Below, one piece after another: positions 40,948 through 41,297 of a stretch of 41,297 bases of DNA. A model generated the notes under the pieces. That model was not told the DNA's origin, searched no databases, and saw only the letters and a list, made by a program, of their open reading frames with translations. The stretch comes from Robiginitomaculum sp. (GTDB taxonomy: Bacteria > Pseudomonadota > Alphaproteobacteria > Caulobacterales > Maricaulaceae): contig JALSHE010000107.1 of NCBI GenBank assembly GCA_026982415.1, forward strand, positions 1-41,297. Direction: 5' to 3'. A program made the translations under genes and the position numbers. The stretch's first letter is position 1. Every line of letters begins with the position of its first letter.

Positions 40948-41297
40948 ATGCAAGAAACAACACAATCAAATATAAGGCGTGTACGCACAGTCATAGATCG
41001 ACGAAAAATGATCACCTTGGCGACGTGTGGTGCGGTGACGCTGACAGGCGCGTGCGCCCGTCAACCAGTCACGGAAAAAACCGATATAGAGCAAAAACTA
41101 AGCGAGCTAGGCGTGAAGTTACCCGTCGCAGGCAAAGCAGTCGCAACCTATGCCCCATTTAGGATTGTTGGAAATATGGTGTATATTGCAGGGCAAGGGC
41201 CGTTAGCGGAACCGAATGTGCCCGTGCTTGGCAAGGTTGGCAAAGATTTGACGATTGAGCAAGGGCAGTATGCGGCACGCCTTGCATGCTATAACAT
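40948..41297 (+). CDS. RidA/YjgF-family protein with lipoprotein or Tat signal (partial, 3' end outside window)
   Basis: ATG 40948 has AAGG about 11 bases upstream. The 116 visible residues start with a signal containing DRRKM and the lipobox TGAC, unusual for a RidA protein, which is normally cytosolic. The RidA core then begins: ELGVKLPVAGKAVATYAPFR, GNMVYIAGQGPL, LGKVGKDLTIEQGQYAARLA. It resembles the Atu1372-type subgroup. It may deaminate reactive imines or have another lyase activity outside the cytosol; the remainder lies outside the window. Confidence 0.8.
   Translation, partial: MQETTQSNIRRVRTVIDRRKMITLATCGAVTLTGACARQPVTEKTDIEQKLSELGVKLPVAGKAVATYAPFRIVGNMVYIAGQGPLAEPNVPVLGKVGKDLTIEQGQYAARLACYN

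Overview
The window looks like an accessory metal-resistance island in a Gram-negative bacterium, most likely an alphaproteobacterium of moderate GC content (close to 50% by eye). The evidence is outer-membrane and lipoprotein genes, an alphaproteobacterial style of Phd/PIN, Fic and RidA proteins, and an IS3 remnant. The species call is inference.

Layout. 1-367: start of an acidic EPEED-repeat protein that runs off the edge. 433-2662: outer-membrane barrel, Met/His-rich periplasmic protein and a small Cys-containing secreted protein. 2757-8657: a CusCBA-type Cu/Ag efflux system whose CusB carries a CusF-like tail. 8850-12394: dihaem peroxidase-like lipoprotein, ArsR regulator, alpha-carbonic anhydrase and an outer-membrane protein. 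15555-12413 (minus): one apparent operon with a His-rich DUF2231 membrane protein, an NTF2-like lipoprotein, a CnrY-like anti-sigma factor, a CnrX-like metal sensor, an ECF sigma factor and a cytochrome c lipoprotein. 16195-15716: DUF411 protein. 20346-16327 (minus): small membrane protein, unusual CDF transporter, another small membrane protein and a Cu+ P1B-ATPase. 23276-20440 (minus): PcoA-type multicopper oxidase and PcoB. 23425-32150: small secreted protein, CzcCBA, a PII-like protein and a ZntA-type P-ATPase. 32151-35885: Phd/PIN toxin-antitoxin pair, an N-terminally truncated Fic gene, a full Fic gene, and an IS3 scar. 35904-41297: PhyH dioxygenase, M19 dipeptidase, TonB receptor, MarR regulator and a RidA-like lipoprotein, probably a separate uptake/catabolic cluster.

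The main discovery is a shared promoter-like element at five places: an AGGG-containing -35 block, exactly 13 bases, then a (C/T)GCGTA-containing -10 block. Each copy points into a downstream gene: the peroxidase, the sigma-factor operon itself, DUF411, the multicopper oxidase operon and the CDF/Cu-ATPase operon. The window encodes one ECF sigma factor, and its CnrX-like sensor keeps all five CnrX metal ligands (H42, H46, E63, H119, M123) in identical numbering. I infer an autoregulated, CnrYXH-type ECF circuit that has been wired to copper detoxification genes. The CusCBA and CzcCBA-ZntA operons lack this element and are probably controlled separately.

A second unusual element is the CDF transporter in the ECF-controlled operon: both aspartates of the usual transport site (HxxxD in TM2 and TM5) are replaced, by Ala and Thr.
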